Shown piece after piece: positions 16,336 through 23,900 of a stretch of DNA of 33,161 bases. The DNA comes from Akkermansia sp. GTDB taxonomy: Bacteria > Verrucomicrobiota > Verrucomicrobiia > Verrucomicrobiales > Akkermansiaceae. Under the pieces are notes generated by a model. It saw only the letters and a program-made list of their open reading frames with translations. It was not told the origin of the DNA and did no database searches. The DNA is taken from positions 1 through 33,161 of the forward strand of contig JAFQSQ010000045.1 of assembly GCA_017409465.1 (NCBI GenBank). The letters are read 5' to 3'. The translations under genes and the position numbers were made by a program. Every line of letters begins with the position of its first letter. The first letter of the stretch is position 1.

Positions 16336-17016
16336 TCATCGCCCGGATTCCGACTTGCGGGCGGAGCGAAAAAGCCCATAGGAGATACATTTCTTCGGAC
16401 AAGTGCTCAGGCAGGTCATGCAGCCGATGCAATTGGGATGCCGCACAAAGTCGGTGGCAGCCACATCGATATTCATCGGGCACCTGGCCGAGCAGCGACC
16501 GCAACCTCCGCAGCGTTCCGTATCGCGACGAATGCCGAAAATTCGCAGCACGCTGAAGAGCCCCTGTCTCGCCCCACCCGTGCAGAAATAATTGCAGAAC
16601 GGCCTGTCCATGAACAATCCCAGTAAGAGGAACAGCACGATGACGCCGGATGCCGCCGTCAGCAGCTCACCGTGCACCAGACGGCTGAAATGATACGGCC
16701 CCTTGAGCAGCGAGATGGATATTTCCATCAACAGCAAGGCATAGAAAACATAACGCAGCAACTGCATGTAGCGCTGCAGCCCGGCAGGCACCCGCAGACG
16801 CGGCAGCCGCAGCCACCGCCCCAGTGCCGCCACCCAATCCTGAGCAGCCCCGAGCGGGCACACCCAACCGCAGAAAAAAACACCCACCAACAGCACTGTT
16901 GGGAACAACCAATCGCTGATATGCTTGGTGTTGAACCCGGCGAACGTCATGATGCCCAGCACCATCGCCTGCACCAGCACCCGCACGATCTGAATCCGGG
17001 AGAATCTCTTTTTCAT
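16336..17016 (-). CDS. Membrane 4Fe-4S protein (NapH/NosR/polyferredoxin-like)
   Basis: The 226-residue product has about four membrane helices. Between them are two cysteine pairs, FCGWVCPLGAAQD (Cys49 and Cys53) and FCNYFCTGGARQG (Cys141 and Cys145), as in NapH/NosR/CcoG-type membrane redox proteins. The C-terminal soluble part has two ferredoxin clusters: CxxCxxCxxxCP at 169-179 and CIGCMTCLSTCP at 196-206. This suggests electron transfer from the quinone or flavin side to an unknown acceptor; no nap, nos or rnf partner is in the window. The frame stays open 40 codons further upstream, but a leaderless-type promoter (TTGTAT-16-TACAAT-6-ATG) lies within that extension, and MKKRFSRIQIVRV is a natural membrane-protein start. 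Confidence 0.85.
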   Translation of the reverse strand: MKKRFSRIQIVRVLVQAMVLGIMTFAGFNTKHISDWLFPTVLLVGVFFCGWVCPLGAAQDWVAALGRWLRLPRLRVPAGLQRYMQLLRYVFYALLLMEISISLLKGPYHFSRLVHGELLTAASGVIVLFLLLGLFMDRPFCNYFCTGGARQGLFSVLRIFGIRRDTERCGGCGRCSARCPMNIDVAATDFVRHPNCIGCMTCLSTCPKKCISYGLFRSARKSESGR

Positions 17017-17022
17017 TCGCGT

Positions 17023-17050
17023 ATTGTACCACATTCCGGTGCCGATACAA
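17023..17050 (-). promoter_or_regulatory. Promoter of the 4Fe-4S gene, predicted leaderless
   Basis: On the minus strand: TTGTAT (17050-17045), a 16-bp spacer and TACAAT (17028-17023), then ACGCGA and the ATG at 17016. Confidence 0.65.
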
Positions 17051-17143
17051 TCCCTTTCGCACAGAGAAGTCATGAATTCACGCGCGGGTTCCAAAGATTG
17101 GGGGACACACGCAGACATTTCATGGTGAGCACACATTACGGGC

Positions 17144-17172
17144 TTGCACGCAGGGGAGCTTTGGTGTAAGCT
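17144..17172 (+). promoter_or_regulatory. Possible argH promoter
   Basis: TTGCAC (17144-17149), a 17-bp spacer and TAAGCT (17167-17172), 9 nt before the ATG. The transcript would have a leader of at most a few bases. The -10 is weak. Confidence 0.4.
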
Positions 17173-17181
17173 GCACCTGTT

Positions 17182-18546
17182 ATGTGGACAGGACGTTTTT
17201 CACAGCCTACAGCGGATCTTGTATTACAATACGGCGAATCCGTCTCCTACGATTGGAAGTTATATGAACACGATATTGCCGGCTCTATCGCTCACGCACG
17301 AGCCCAGCTTCGCGCCGGCATGCTCACGGATGCGGAATTCAAGGCCATAGAGGATGGTCTGCAGGGCATCCTGGCCGATATCCGCGCCGGTAATTTCAAC
17401 TGGAGCATCCGGCTGGAAGATGTTCACATGAACATCGAGAGCGAGCTGACCCGCCGCATCGGTGCCCCCGGTGCCAAGCTGCACACGGCTCGTTCCCGCA
17501 ATGATCAGGTAGCTACTGATACCCGGTTGTACTGCCGCGCCCGAATCGACTCTACCATTGAATTGCTGCGAGACATGCAGCGAGCACTGGTGCTGAAGGC
17601 CTCCGAATACGCCAACGTCCGCATCCCCGGCTACACGCATCTGCAGCGTGCTCAGCCGGTGACTATCGGCCACCACCTTCTCGCCTACGTGGAGATGCTG
17701 GGGCGCGATGTGGAGCGACTGACGGACTGCCGCCGCCGGGTCAACGTCAGCCCGCTGGGCTCCGGCGCCATAGCCGGTTCCACCATCAATCTGGATCGGC
17801 AGGGCATCGCCGAAGAGCTCGGATTTGCCTCGGTAACACAGAATTCCATGGATGCCATCGCAGACCGCGATTATATCATGGAGACCCTCTTCTGCCTTTC
17901 GGTCATCGGTACGCACCTGTCGCGCATGAGCGAAGACCTGGTGCTGTGGAGCAGTGCTGAGTTCGGTTTCTGCACTCTGTCTGACGCCCACACCACCGGC
18001 TCCAGCCTCATGCCGCAGAAGAAGAACCCGGACGTGTGCGAGCTGACGCGCGGTAAGAGCGGGCGACTGTACGGCAATCTGGTGAGCGTGATGGTCGCCG
18101 TCAAGGGGCTGCCCCTCACCTACAACCGAGATTTGCAGGAGGACAAGGAGCCTCTCTTCGATTCCTTCGAAACCGTCAGCCTGGCACTGCGGGTCAACGC
18201 TGAGATGGTAGCCGCCATGCGTATCAACCCCGATCGCTGCGCGGCAGCCGTGTCCGACCCGCTGCTGCTGGCTACGGATCTGGCCGACTACCTGGTGCGC
18301 CGGGGAGTACCCTTCCGCAAGGCTCATGAGCTGGTAGGCAAAGCGGTGGCAGTAGCCGTGGGCAGCTGCACCCCGCTCAATGAGCTGACGCTGGAACAGT
18401 TCCGCGACATCTCTCCCGAATACGGAGAAGATGTACACAGCGTCTTCAACCTGGAGCGAGCCTTTGCCCTGCGCACCAACCCCGGTGCTCCTAACCCGGA
18501 CAATACACAGCAGCGGCTCGAGTTCTGGAAACAGCAGCTCAGCTGA
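17182..18546 (+). CDS. argH: Argininosuccinate lyase
   Basis: ArgH splits argininosuccinate into arginine and fumarate, the last step of arginine synthesis. The 454-residue length is standard. The fumarase/aspartase superfamily signature GSSLMPQKKNPD lies at 273-284 and contains the catalytic Ser. The conserved N-terminal strand reads MWTGRFSQPTADLV. LEDVHMNIE, HTARSRNDQVATDTRL and GYTHLQRAQP (catalytic His region) are in canonical order. No other arg genes are adjacent, so the pathway is dispersed. A bidirectional terminator ends the gene 25 nt after the stop. Confidence 0.97.
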   Translation: MWTGRFSQPTADLVLQYGESVSYDWKLYEHDIAGSIAHARAQLRAGMLTDAEFKAIEDGLQGILADIRAGNFNWSIRLEDVHMNIESELTRRIGAPGAKLHTARSRNDQVATDTRLYCRARIDSTIELLRDMQRALVLKASEYANVRIPGYTHLQRAQPVTIGHHLLAYVEMLGRDVERLTDCRRRVNVSPLGSGAIAGSTINLDRQGIAEELGFASVTQNSMDAIADRDYIMETLFCLSVIGTHLSRMSEDLVLWSSAEFGFCTLSDAHTTGSSLMPQKKNPDVCELTRGKSGRLYGNLVSVMVAVKGLPLTYNRDLQEDKEPLFDSFETVSLALRVNAEMVAAMRINPDRCAAAVSDPLLLATDLADYLVRRGVPFRKAHELVGKAVAVAVGSCTPLNELTLEQFRDISPEYGEDVHSVFNLERAFALRTNPGAPNPDNTQQRLEFWKQQLS

Positions 18547-18571
18547 TACCGCAGTACCTCCCCTCTCTCCC

Positions 18572-18608
18572 AAAAAATTACCGCACCCATCAGGTGCGGT
18601 AATTTTTT
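18572..18608. terminator. Bidirectional terminator between argH and the kinase-like gene
   Basis: A perfect 16-bp inverted repeat, AAAAAATTACCGCACC / GGTGCGGTAATTTTTT, has the loop CATCA. It provides a T-run on both strands. The minus-strand gene's TAA (18607-18609) is built into the edge of the stem. Confidence 0.93.
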
Positions 18609-19308
18609 ATTGACGTTTGCGATGAATCATCTCCATCTGCAGCCGGATGAGCTCTTCGTCCAGCGCAGCCGGAGTGATGGATGACCAGGCACTCCCGCTG
18701 TTAATCTGGTCCATGATATGCAGCAGGGGCGCAGCAAATGCACTGCTGCGGTCCAGTAGAGGAGCGACCACCTGCACCATGTCCGACATCTGCCGCCGGG
18801 TATCACCACGGCGCCGAATCCCCGCCACTGCCATGTGGTCGAACCGGAATCCGCCGAAATCCATCAGATACGTATGCGCGGGAGAAAAGGGGCGCGAGGC
18901 GATGCGCTCCATATCGAAATACAGGTAGATATAGCACATCTGCTGCAGGAGCGAACACACCATTTCTGCCGATAGCACTCGCCCTGTCGTCACCATCATG
19001 TCCAGCGGTTCTCCCATGATTCGCTCCCGCACCACGTGCAGGGTGGACTCGGTCTCCAGCAGCTCCAGAGGCGCCGCCAGGCTCGAATGCCGCACCCGCG
19101 CCTGCAAACGGCAGGTATCGATAAAATCGCGTCGTTTCCCCTCGTCTGCCATGGCAGAGAGGCGCAGGCTCTCCACAAGAACCTCTCGCTGTAAATCCTT
19201 CTGCGTCGCCTCATAGACGATGGTATCCTCGCCCTCATCCACCACGGATGTGAGGATATACTGCTCACCAATGACACAGGGCAGAGAACGTACAGCTATC
19301 GGTATCAC
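18607..19308 (-). CDS. Kinase-like (probable pseudokinase) protein
   Basis: The 233-residue protein reads like a shrunken Ser/Thr kinase fold. YILTSVVDEGEDTIVYEA (17-34) resembles strands 1-2 with the Gly-rich loop. REVLVESL (41-48) matches strand 3, but the ATP-binding Lys position is Glu46. LHVVRERIMGEPL (90-102) looks like the hinge. MDFGGFRF (149-156) contains a DFG. The HRD catalytic loop is missing and the C-lobe is much truncated, so phosphotransfer is unlikely. A regulatory or scaffold role is inference. Translation starts at GTG, 3 nt after the fucosidase stop (TGA-GCC-GTG), so it is coupled to that gene. A bidirectional terminator ends it. Confidence 0.7.
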   Translation of the reverse strand: MIPIAVRSLPCVIGEQYILTSVVDEGEDTIVYEATQKDLQREVLVESLRLSAMADEGKRRDFIDTCRLQARVRHSSLAAPLELLETESTLHVVRERIMGEPLDMMVTTGRVLSAEMVCSLLQQMCYIYLYFDMERIASRPFSPAHTYLMDFGGFRFDHMAVAGIRRRGDTRRQMSDMVQVVAPLLDRSSAFAAPLLHIMDQINSGSAWSSITPAALDEELIRLQMEMIHRKRQ

Positions 19309-19311
19309 GGC

Positions 19312-20844
19312 TCAATCCTCCTGGGCTAATTTGAGAACAGGCAGCCCCTCCACGGCGTTGTCCCAGGCGCTGTAGGGGATACGCAGCTCCAGGTATACCA
19401 TCGGCTCATCCTTACCCGGCTCCTCCACCCGCTGCATCACCACCGCGCAATCAGGCTGGCCGAGAATCTGCGGAGTGATATCGTTGAATGCCGTACCTGG
19501 GAAACGCAGCACATAGCAGCCCGCGTCATCCTCACCGGTCTCAGAGGCGGGTATAGTCTCATCGGCTGCAGCCGCAGGGGACTCCTCTTCCTCAACCAGC
19601 TCCGGCAGGAACACATACAGATTGTCACGCACCGCTACCATACGCACCTCCTCCGGGATGTCGATACCCGTCACCGGGACACTCCCATAGACGGACTCGC
19701 TGTTGACCCTCATCCACTCGCCCAGACGAGTAAATACCCGCACCGCAGGCTCCGGAACAGAGCCGTCCACCCGCGGGCCGATATTGAGCAGCAGGTTCCC
19801 CCCCTTGGAGATACACTCCTGCAGCGTTTGAATCACCTGCACCGGGCTCTTGAAGTTGCCATCGTTGATACTGTAGCCCCAGTGATGCCCCACGGTCAGG
19901 CAAGTCTCCCAATCGTGCACCACATCGCAATCGGTCGGCACGCACTTCTCCGGCGTATAGAAATCGCCACGCGCCTCTTCCGTACCGAATTCGCGCGGTT
20001 TCTCTCCCTCCAGCGAATAGGCGTTGAAGAGACGGTTGTTCATGATAACTCCGGGGTTAATCTCGCGACACATCCTGACCAGATTGGTAGCCTGCCAGGC
20101 GCGGTCGCCCTCAGCAGCGCCCTGCGAGTAATCCCACCACATGACATCGACCGGGCCATATTGGGTCATCAGCTCGCGTACCTGTTCGTGGAGATAGCGA
20201 CAGTAAGACTCCTGGTTGCGGGGAATCCCCTTTTGCTGCAGCATCAGCGCCTGCCCTTTGGGATAGCACAAATCCGGGCAGATGGTGTTATCATAATCCG
20301 GGTGGTGCCAATCAATCACGCTGTGATAAAAGCCCACGCGAATACCACGGCTGCGGCAGGCATCCACAAACTCCCGAGCAATATCAATGCCCGCTGTTTT
20401 GACGGAATTGTAATCAGACGTTGCGGTATTAAACAGCGCAAATCCCTCATGATGCTTGCTGGTCAGCACCGCGTACCGACACCCGGCGAGCTGCGCCAGT
20501 TCAAGCCATTTTTCCGCGCTGCCGGGCTGTGGTTTGAAGAGAGGCAAGGCCTCAGCTGCATAGGTATCCGTGTCTGCGCCTACGTTGCACTGAATCCACT
20601 CACCGCCGGCACGCACCCCTTTGTAGACCCCGGCCAGACCGGAGTACAGCCCATAGTGGATGAACATACCCAGTCGAGCCTCACGCCACCAACCCATCCG
20701 AAGGTCACGAGGATTCTGTTCAGGCGCCATCTGGCACACTCTGTCGGCAGGGGTGGGGTCCGCCGTGTTTTCCGTCGCGTACAGGGGGCTCTGCATGAGC
20801 GCTGCACCGCCGGCCAGCATCAGCATGATCTCGCGTGCTCTCAT
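19312..20844 (-). CDS. Alpha-L-fucosidase, glycoside hydrolase family 29
   Basis: The 510-residue enzyme removes terminal alpha-fucose from glycans. GH29 landmarks are visible: WWREARLGMFIHYGLYS at the barrel start, YAVLTSKHHEGFALF, GFYHSVIDWHHPDY, and VDVMWWDYSQG, whose Asp238 fits the nucleophile position. GGNLLLNIGPRVDG closes the barrel. A C-terminal beta region with an acidic EEEE insert follows. MRAREIMLMLAGGAALMQSPLYA looks like a short signal peptide, so the enzyme is probably exported. The frame is open 13 codons further upstream, but the consensus promoter TTGACA-17-TACGAT ends 6 nt before this ATG. It fits mucin or milk-glycan use together with the sulfatase. Confidence 0.93.
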   Translation of the reverse strand: MRAREIMLMLAGGAALMQSPLYATENTADPTPADRVCQMAPEQNPRDLRMGWWREARLGMFIHYGLYSGLAGVYKGVRAGGEWIQCNVGADTDTYAAEALPLFKPQPGSAEKWLELAQLAGCRYAVLTSKHHEGFALFNTATSDYNSVKTAGIDIAREFVDACRSRGIRVGFYHSVIDWHHPDYDNTICPDLCYPKGQALMLQQKGIPRNQESYCRYLHEQVRELMTQYGPVDVMWWDYSQGAAEGDRAWQATNLVRMCREINPGVIMNNRLFNAYSLEGEKPREFGTEEARGDFYTPEKCVPTDCDVVHDWETCLTVGHHWGYSINDGNFKSPVQVIQTLQECISKGGNLLLNIGPRVDGSVPEPAVRVFTRLGEWMRVNSESVYGSVPVTGIDIPEEVRMVAVRDNLYVFLPELVEEEESPAAAADETIPASETGEDDAGCYVLRFPGTAFNDITPQILGQPDCAVVMQRVEEPGKDEPMVYLELRIPYSAWDNAVEGLPVLKLAQED

Positions 20845-20850
20845 ATCCGC

Positions 20851-20879
20851 ATCGTAACAAAGCCTCTGCGCCCTGTCAA
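20851..20879 (-). promoter_or_regulatory. Fucosidase promoter, predicted leaderless
   Basis: On the minus strand: consensus TTGACA (20879-20874), a 17-bp spacer and TACGAT (20856-20851), then GCGGAT and the ATG at 20844. This is the clearest example of the window's 6-nt promoter-to-ATG geometry. Confidence 0.7.
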
Positions 20880-20942
20880 GCATCTAATCCGCTGAGTTCT
20901 GACATCCCGCCGAAGCATTGACCTGCAATACTATACACACAT

Positions 20943-20975
20943 AAAAAAGGAGCTGCATCCCAAAAGATGCAGCTC
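20943..20975 (-). terminator. Terminator of the first PA14-like gene
   Basis: A 10-bp perfect stem, GAGCTGCATC / GATGCAGCTC, has a 6-nt loop. On the minus strand it is followed by CTTTTTT. It lies 35 nt after the stop of the gene at 21010. Confidence 0.9.
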
Positions 20976-21009
20976 GTAAAAATACTCAGTTCAATCTATC
21001 TCCGGAGCA

Positions 21010-22284
21010 TCAGGGCACAGCCACCCAGATAAGGGATTCAGGGTTGTACTTCGGCACCTGGAGCGAGTTACCCACGTTACAGCCATCCTTCTTGAGCAAG
21101 TCCAGAATCACCTTTTCATCGGGAGTGGAGAAGTTCGTGCGGAAGAGATGGTACTGATTGCTCGGATTGTTGGACTTGAGGTTCTCGGACATATCCTCGA
21201 TGAAGAGCATCACACCGAACTTACCGCCGGGCACTTCCGTAATCATCACTTCGATAGGATAGGACTTACCCTCCTCAACCTCGAATACGTTACCGGCAGT
21301 CAGACCGCCCAACTCATCGTTCCAGATATCGATACCATTCAGCTTGATGAACTCATAGCCCTTGTGGATTTTATCGGTACCGTCCTTGATGGCAGCAGCG
21401 TACTTGACATGATCAGGCTTGGAAGCCTTGGCACCGTCAGGCCAGCGGGAGGGGATACGGTAGCCGGCCTCCAGCACGGTCTTGCGATTGAAACGCACGG
21501 CCACGCATTCGTCACCCGTTCCGATGAATCGGAATTTGCCGCTCTTGGGGGCGCGCACCTTGCCGCGATAAATAGCCACCCAGGCACCCTCCTTCACCTT
21601 ATCAGCCACGCCGTAGGCGATGGGGCCGTACTTAGCATAGGCCACCGGCACGTAGAAGTTGGAAGCATAAAGCTTCTGGGGGGACCTGTAGTACTTGTTC
21701 AGCGAAGCCTCAGACCAGCTCTTGAGGAAACCATTGAGCACCTCCAGCACCTTACCCTCACCGGCACCACCGGCAGTAAGGCCGGTGGGAGAGCCGTTTT
21801 TGGTCTGCTTGAGGTCGTAGAACGTACCCACCAGAGCAGAGCCGCCGGCCTTACCGGAACCCAGGCCGTTACCGCCCTCACCCAGGCCATCACCCAGGCC
21901 ATCACCCAGGCCCATGCCCAGATCCACGGAGACGCCCACATCCATGCTGTCATCCATGGGCACGTCCACCTGAGCCATCGCCACGGGGGCAGCTGCGGTG
22001 GAGACAATCACGGACGGAGCCACAGAGCTGGAGGGAGAAGCCGCCTTGGAGGAGAGCTGCTGAGTCGTCGGTTCATTGGTGGGAGGCAGGTCTTCTGCAG
22101 GAGGCGTGTAAGCCATGAACTCAGGCGGAGCCTCAGCTGCGATGAAGATAACGGTCAGAGCCAGGATGAGGCCACCGCCGCCCACGAACAGGAGACAGGC
22201 CAGCAGCGAGGAGATTTTGTTGCGCATGGACGCGCGCTTCAGCTCCTGCTCGGCCTCTTCGGACATTTGGATATGAATAGCCAT
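21010..22284 (-). CDS. Membrane-anchored PA14-like protein, paralogue 1
   Basis: The 424-residue protein has a charged cytoplasmic N-terminus (1-23), one membrane helix (about 24-50) and an exported remainder, giving type II topology. A Pro/Ser/Ala linker (about 52-115) leads to a Gly-rich segment (GLGDGLGDGLGEG). A beta-rich domain from about 150 carries WVAIYRGKVRAPKSGKFRFIGTGDE and AVRFNRKTVLEAG, which resemble the carbohydrate-associated PA14 fold. EVEEGKSYPIEVMITEVPGG closes it. The C-terminal part (FSTPDEKVILDLLKKDGCNVG) looks like a small extra domain. Assignment to PA14 is by pattern only. The function is unknown; glycan binding or cell-surface organisation is inference. It is very similar to the next gene over the whole length, so the pair arose by recent tandem duplication. 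Confidence 0.85.
   Translation of the reverse strand: MAIHIQMSEEAEQELKRASMRNKISSLLACLLFVGGGGLILALTVIFIAAEAPPEFMAYTPPAEDLPPTNEPTTQQLSSKAASPSSSVAPSVIVSTAAAPVAMAQVDVPMDDSMDVGVSVDLGMGLGDGLGDGLGEGGNGLGSGKAGGSALVGTFYDLKQTKNGSPTGLTAGGAGEGKVLEVLNGFLKSWSEASLNKYYRSPQKLYASNFYVPVAYAKYGPIAYGVADKVKEGAWVAIYRGKVRAPKSGKFRFIGTGDECVAVRFNRKTVLEAGYRIPSRWPDGAKASKPDHVKYAAAIKDGTDKIHKGYEFIKLNGIDIWNDELGGLTAGNVFEVEEGKSYPIEVMITEVPGGKFGVMLFIEDMSENLKSNNPSNQYHLFRTNFSTPDEKVILDLLKKDGCNVGNSLQVPKYNPESLIWVAVP
21881..21915. repeat. 12-bp tandem repeat encoding Gly-Leu-Gly-Asp
   Basis: The unit CCAGGCCATCAC is repeated almost three times and encodes (GLGD)n in the linker of paralogue 1. The matching region of paralogue 2 is less regular, so copy number may vary between strains while keeping the frame. 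Confidence 0.6.
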
Positions 22285-22373
22285 GGTATGCGATTTTTGT
22301 TTGTGTTAAAAACTGTCGATGCTTTCTTATACAACAAGCCCACGCGGATTGCGAGTATAAAATTCGGCTCCAA

Positions 22374-22391
22374 TGTTACAATTGTGTTACA
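22374..22391. promoter_or_regulatory. TGTTACA-N4-TGTTACA box upstream of paralogue 1
   Basis: TGTTACAATTGTGTTACA lies 90-107 bp before the ATG of the gene at 22284. Two 7-bp half-sites are 11 bp apart, one helical turn. Near-identical boxes precede paralogues 2 and 3. Confidence 0.6.
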
Positions 22392-22417
22392 GACGCCACG
22401 CGCGTACTTCCAACCAG

Positions 22418-23692
22418 TCATGGCACTACCACCCAGATGAGGGATTCAGGATTGTACTTCGGCACCTGAAGCGAGTTACCCACGTTGCAGCCGGCTTTCT
22501 GCAGCAGCTCCAGAATCACGGTCTCATCCGGTGTCGAGAAGTTCGTGCGGAAGAGATGATACTGATTACTCGGATTATCGGGCTTGAGGCTCTCAGACAT
22601 ATCCTCCATGAAGAGCATCACCCCGAACTTTCCGCCGGGAACCTCCGTAATCATCACTTCGATGGGATAGACCTTCCCTTCTTCCACCTCGAACACGGTG
22701 CCGGCAGTCAGACCGCCCACCTCAGCGTTCCAGATATCGATACCGTTGAGCTTGATGAACTCATAGTCCTTATGGACGCTATCAGTACCGGCCTTGATAG
22801 CAGCAGCGTACCTGACGTGGTCCACCCCGGAAACCTTAGCGCCGTCAGGCCAGCGGGAGGGGATACGGTAGCCGGCCTCCAGCACGGTCTTACTGTTGAA
22901 CCGTACAGCCACGCATTCATCGCCCGTACCGACAAAACGGAATTTTCCGCTCTTGGGGGCGCGCACCCTGCCGCGATAAATGGCCACCCAGGCCCCCTCC
23001 TTCACCTTATCAGCCACTCCATAGGCGATAGGGCCGTACTTCGCATAGGCCACCGGCACGTAGAAGTTAGATGCATAGAGCTTCTGCGGAGCCCTGTAGT
23101 ACTTGTTCAGAGCCGACTCTGACCAATTTCTGAGGAAACCGTTGAGCACCTCCAGCACCTTACCCTCACCGGCACCACCGCTGACAATCCCGGTGGGGGA
23201 GCCTTTGCGGGGCTGTTTGAGGTCGTAGAACGTACCCACCAGCGCAGATCCTCCGGTCTTGCCGGTGCCCAGACCGCTGCCGTCTTCGCCCAGGCCGTTC
23301 CCCAGGCCATCGCGCAGCCCCATCCCCAGCTCTACGGAGACGCCCACCCACACGCTGTCATCCATGGGCACCTCCACAGGAGCCATCGACACGGGGGCGA
23401 CTGCGGTAGAGACAATCACCGTCGGCGCCACAGAGTCGGCGGGAGAAGCTGCCTTGGAAGAGAGCTGCGGTGTCATCGGCTCATTGACGAGGAGCCGTTC
23501 TTCTGCCGGGGGATAATACACCAGAAACTCAGGCGGAGGCTCGGCGGCGATGAAGATAACGGTCAGGGTCAGGATAAGCCCCCCGCCACCCACGAACAGG
23601 ATACAGGCCAGCAGTGAGGAGATTTTGTTGCGTATGGACGAGCGTTTCAATTCCCGCTCGGCTTTTTCGGACATTTGAATATGTATAGCCAT
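22418..23692 (-). CDS. Membrane-anchored PA14-like protein, paralogue 2
   Basis: This 424-residue near-copy of paralogue 1 has the same start (MAIHIQMSE), the same membrane helix, the same linker and the same beta domain (YRGRVRAPKSGKFRFVGTGDE, AVRFNSKTVLEAG). Differences concentrate in the linker (about 52-130), as expected for an unstructured spacer. The ending NPESLIWVVVP matches paralogue 1. No terminator is visible in the 133 bp before paralogue 1, so read-through is possible, although each gene has its own upstream TGTTACA box. The function is unknown. Confidence 0.85.
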   Translation of the reverse strand: MAIHIQMSEKAERELKRSSIRNKISSLLACILFVGGGGLILTLTVIFIAAEPPPEFLVYYPPAEERLLVNEPMTPQLSSKAASPADSVAPTVIVSTAVAPVSMAPVEVPMDDSVWVGVSVELGMGLRDGLGNGLGEDGSGLGTGKTGGSALVGTFYDLKQPRKGSPTGIVSGGAGEGKVLEVLNGFLRNWSESALNKYYRAPQKLYASNFYVPVAYAKYGPIAYGVADKVKEGAWVAIYRGRVRAPKSGKFRFVGTGDECVAVRFNSKTVLEAGYRIPSRWPDGAKVSGVDHVRYAAAIKAGTDSVHKDYEFIKLNGIDIWNAEVGGLTAGTVFEVEEGKVYPIEVMITEVPGGKFGVMLFMEDMSESLKPDNPSNQYHLFRTNFSTPDETVILELLQKAGCNVGNSLQVPKYNPESLIWVVVP

Positions 23693-23789
23693 CGTATGAT
23701 TTTGGGTTCAGAGGTTCATATAATAGTTTTGTATTGCCAATTTTATACCGCAACATACGCTGAATATCGACCCCAAAAAAGGCTATTAC

Positions 23790-23807
23790 TGTTACAGCTG
23801 TGTTACA
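23790..23807. promoter_or_regulatory. TGTTACA-N4-TGTTACA box upstream of paralogue 2
   Basis: TGTTACAGCTGTGTTACA lies 98-115 bp before the ATG of paralogue 2 and has the same half-sites and spacing as the box at 22374. Confidence 0.6.
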
Positions 23808-23840
23808 AAACACCTCTTTCACCATCAATTCATAGAGAAA

Positions 23841-23858
23841 TGTAACAATCGTGTTACA
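23841..23858. promoter_or_regulatory. Second box upstream of paralogue 2, palindromic form
   Basis: TGTAACAATCGTGTTACA has the same half-sites (TGTWACA) and N4 spacing, but the two halves form a perfect inverted repeat. It lies 51 bp upstream of the other box, between paralogues 2 and 3. Confidence 0.55.
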
Positions 23859-23900
23859 AATCTCTCCCGGCTCCCGCTTATCAGGCAGAAATATCAGCCC

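Noticed and set aside
17260..18573. 437-codon antisense frame under argH
   Set aside because: argH is unambiguous, and the antisense frame also runs through the bidirectional terminator.
21148..23122. Long plus-strand frames opposite the PA14-like paralogues (430 and 249 codons)
   Set aside because: Both are His- and Gly-biased shadows, similar to each other only because the genes beneath are duplicated.
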